Assembly: GCF_017798165.1 (NCBI RefSeq)
Contig: NZ_CP059068.1
Span: 2,604,001 to 2,668,000 of the forward strand
Origin: Rhodoferax sp. AJA081-3
Lineage (GTDB): Bacteria > Pseudomonadota > Gammaproteobacteria > Burkholderiales > Burkholderiaceae_C
DNA length: 64,000 nucleotides
Direction of reading: 5' to 3'
Both the position numbers and the translations under genes were made by a program. Of the stretch, positions 62,738-64,000 are shown in pieces; position 1 is the first letter of the stretch; each line of letters begins with the position of its first letter. Below the pieces are notes generated by a model. It made no database searches, had not been told where the DNA came from, and saw nothing but the letters and a program-made list of their open reading frames with translations.

Positions 62738-64000
62738 ATGCGCCAGTTGTACCTGCTTCTTGTTCTGATCGGTTTTCTGGCCGTCGCGCCCGCAGCCGTT
62801 GCGCAGCAAGCCCGCCCAGGCTGTGATTCCTGCCAGATTGTGGTCAAGAACCTGGACGCACCCATCAAGCTCAGCGGCAAATGGTTGTTCACCCGTGACG
62901 ACAACCCCCAGAACAAGGCCGTGGACCTGGACACCAGCACCTGGCCCATTATCAAGACGCCGGGCCCCTGGAAAGGTGCCTACCCTGACCACACCAATTT
63001 CCGGGTCGGTTGGTACCGCGGGGTGTTCCAGTTCGCCCCTGAACTGGTGGGCAAGGAGGTGGTCATCCTGGTCAACGCCTATATGGGGCGGGTCAATGTG
63101 TACAACAACGGCGAAGAGATCTACCGCCGCCCCGGCGACATCAACGTGGAGCGGTATTACGCCACGCAGCCGATTCCGATTCGTTTTAAGGTGACCCAAG
63201 CCCAGCACGTCATCGCCATCCGCGTGGATACGCTTTTGATGACCGGCATTTACCAGTTGCCGTTTGAGCTGCACCAGTACGACATGCACGACTACTCGCT
63301 GGCCTGGTACCAGTTCCAGAATGGCGAATCGCGCATCCTGGCGGCTTTTGCCGTCTTCTTCTTTGGTCTGTTCTTCCTGCTGGTCTACCGTAAAACGAAC
63401 TATCGCCTGTATTTGATTGCGGCACTGGGGAGCATTTCGGTTTTCCCGTTCTTTGTAGCGCCCAGCGACATCATGATGAAGGTGTTGCCGCCAGAGCCCA
63501 TGCTGTTGCTGCATTACACAGGCTTGTTTGCCTTTTTCTTTGCCTACATCTTCGCCCAGTATTTCTACAAATTCAAACCCAAAACCAACTGGGTGTTAGG
63601 CACGATTTACGCGTTGGCGGGGCTGGTCATTGCGGCGCAAATATTGCACTTCAACATCGACCTGTTTCAGAAGGCCAGATCGGTGTATTTCCTCACGAGC
63701 CTGATCCTTGGGACCATGGCGTTGTATTTTTCGTTTAGGGGCGCCTTGCTCAAAAATCCGGGCTCCCGGGTGTTGTTCGGGGGCATGCTGGGCTTCTATG
63801 CGGCCGGTGTGCACGACATGCTGCTGAGCTTTGGACTGATCAACTCGATGTCCATGCTGTTCTTTGGCGTGTTGATCTTTGAAATTTCCATGCTGAATGT
63901 CGCTATCACGATCTTTGCCAATACCTTTGTGGAGAACAAAGTCTTGGCGAACGACCTTAAGTCGATCAACGACAACCTGGAACATCTGGTGGCCGAGCGG
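62738..64000 (+). CDS. 7TM-DISM receptor, N-terminal part (probable sensor kinase or cyclase), truncated by window end
   Basis: 421 codons, open at the right edge. A signal peptide (LLVLIGFLAVAPAAVAQQ) is followed by a galactose-binding-like extracellular domain (residues 25-180; GPWKGAYPDHTNFRVGWYRG) and seven hydrophobic helices (about 200-390), the 7TMR-DISM architecture. The last residues, SINDNLEHLVAER, look like the linker that leads into a histidine kinase or a cyclase domain. GAGGA lies 9 bases before the ATG. The output domain lies outside the window. Confidence 0.85.
   Translation, partial: MRQLYLLLVLIGFLAVAPAAVAQQARPGCDSCQIVVKNLDAPIKLSGKWLFTRDDNPQNKAVDLDTSTWPIIKTPGPWKGAYPDHTNFRVGWYRGVFQFAPELVGKEVVILVNAYMGRVNVYNNGEEIYRRPGDINVERYYATQPIPIRFKVTQAQHVIAIRVDTLLMTGIYQLPFELHQYDMHDYSLAWYQFQNGESRILAAFAVFFFGLFFLLVYRKTNYRLYLIAALGSISVFPFFVAPSDIMMKVLPPEPMLLLHYTGLFAFFFAYIFAQYFYKFKPKTNWVLGTIYALAGLVIAAQILHFNIDLFQKARSVYFLTSLILGTMALYFSFRGALLKNPGSRVLFGGMLGFYAAGVHDMLLSFGLINSMSMLFFGVLIFEISMLNVAITIFANTFVENKVLANDLKSINDNLEHLVAER

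Overview
The window looks like a chromosomal segment of a high-GC betaproteobacterium of the Comamonadaceae, most likely Rhodoferax or a close relative. The grounds are family content: a type II secretion operon, a polyhydroxyalkanoate (PHA) granule locus, DUF1840, a Bug/TctC binding protein, a PEP-CTERM protein and a Liv-type ABC cluster with acyl-CoA ligases. The genus is an inference from gene content, not from a marker gene. No rRNA, tRNA, CRISPR array, transposase or integrase was seen.

Layout. 1-4941: gspE-F-G-H-I-J-K on the minus strand, with gspK cut by the window edge. 5343-10375: surface polysaccharide genes (Wzm/Wzt exporter, two glycosyltransferases, PIG-L deacetylase). 10543-15077: PHA and lipid genes (phasin, patatin, TetR regulator, TPR protein, acyl-CoA-binding protein, PHA-system protein, DUF1840). 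15082-24640: a minus-strand run fadD-like, livG, livH, livM, livK, livF, paaK-like and a Bug protein, with a divergent Crp/Fnr-type regulator. 25530-30300: a patchwork with a partial duplication of that regulator, a DUF2846 lipoprotein followed by an attC-like hairpin, an unknown secreted protein, an atypical PyrF, a PEP-CTERM protein, a periplasmic binding protein and a PagL-like protein. 30306-36523: pseudouridine synthase, an unknown large protein, an alpha/beta hydrolase and htpG with a recognisable heat-shock promoter. 36697-40236: a low-GC orphan gene and an RtcB-PrfH ribosome-repair operon behind a structured leader. 40205-53147: diguanylate cyclase, HtrA-like protease, AAA ATPase, MgtC, alkaline-phosphatase-fold enzyme, esterase, CAP-domain protein, DbpA, isochorismatase-fold hydrolase, M14 carboxypeptidase and a DKNYY protein. 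53700-57093: BlaI-like repressor, a BlaR1-like M56 protease fused to an S11 D,D-peptidase, and a Tat-exported D-amino-acid-oxidase-like flavoprotein. 57270-64000: GGDEF/EAL protein, cation:proton antiporter, YbdK ligase and a truncated 7TM-DISM receptor.

The most unusual locus is 53674-57093. The sensor protein carries a penicillin-binding D,D-peptidase domain instead of the usual class D beta-lactamase-like sensor. The adjoining flavoprotein appears to be a circular permutation of D-amino-acid oxidase: the motif block normally at the C-terminus precedes the Rossmann fold. Together they suggest a cell-wall-derived D-alanine sensing and oxidation module. Second is the rtcB-prfH operon, preceded by a 19-codon leader ORF whose 3' end lies in a terminator-like hairpin. 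A short interspersed repeat (consensus core GGGCT-nn-AGCCCCCGT plus an A/T-rich tail ending in AGCTA) occurs about ten times between genes and has been captured in one duplication.
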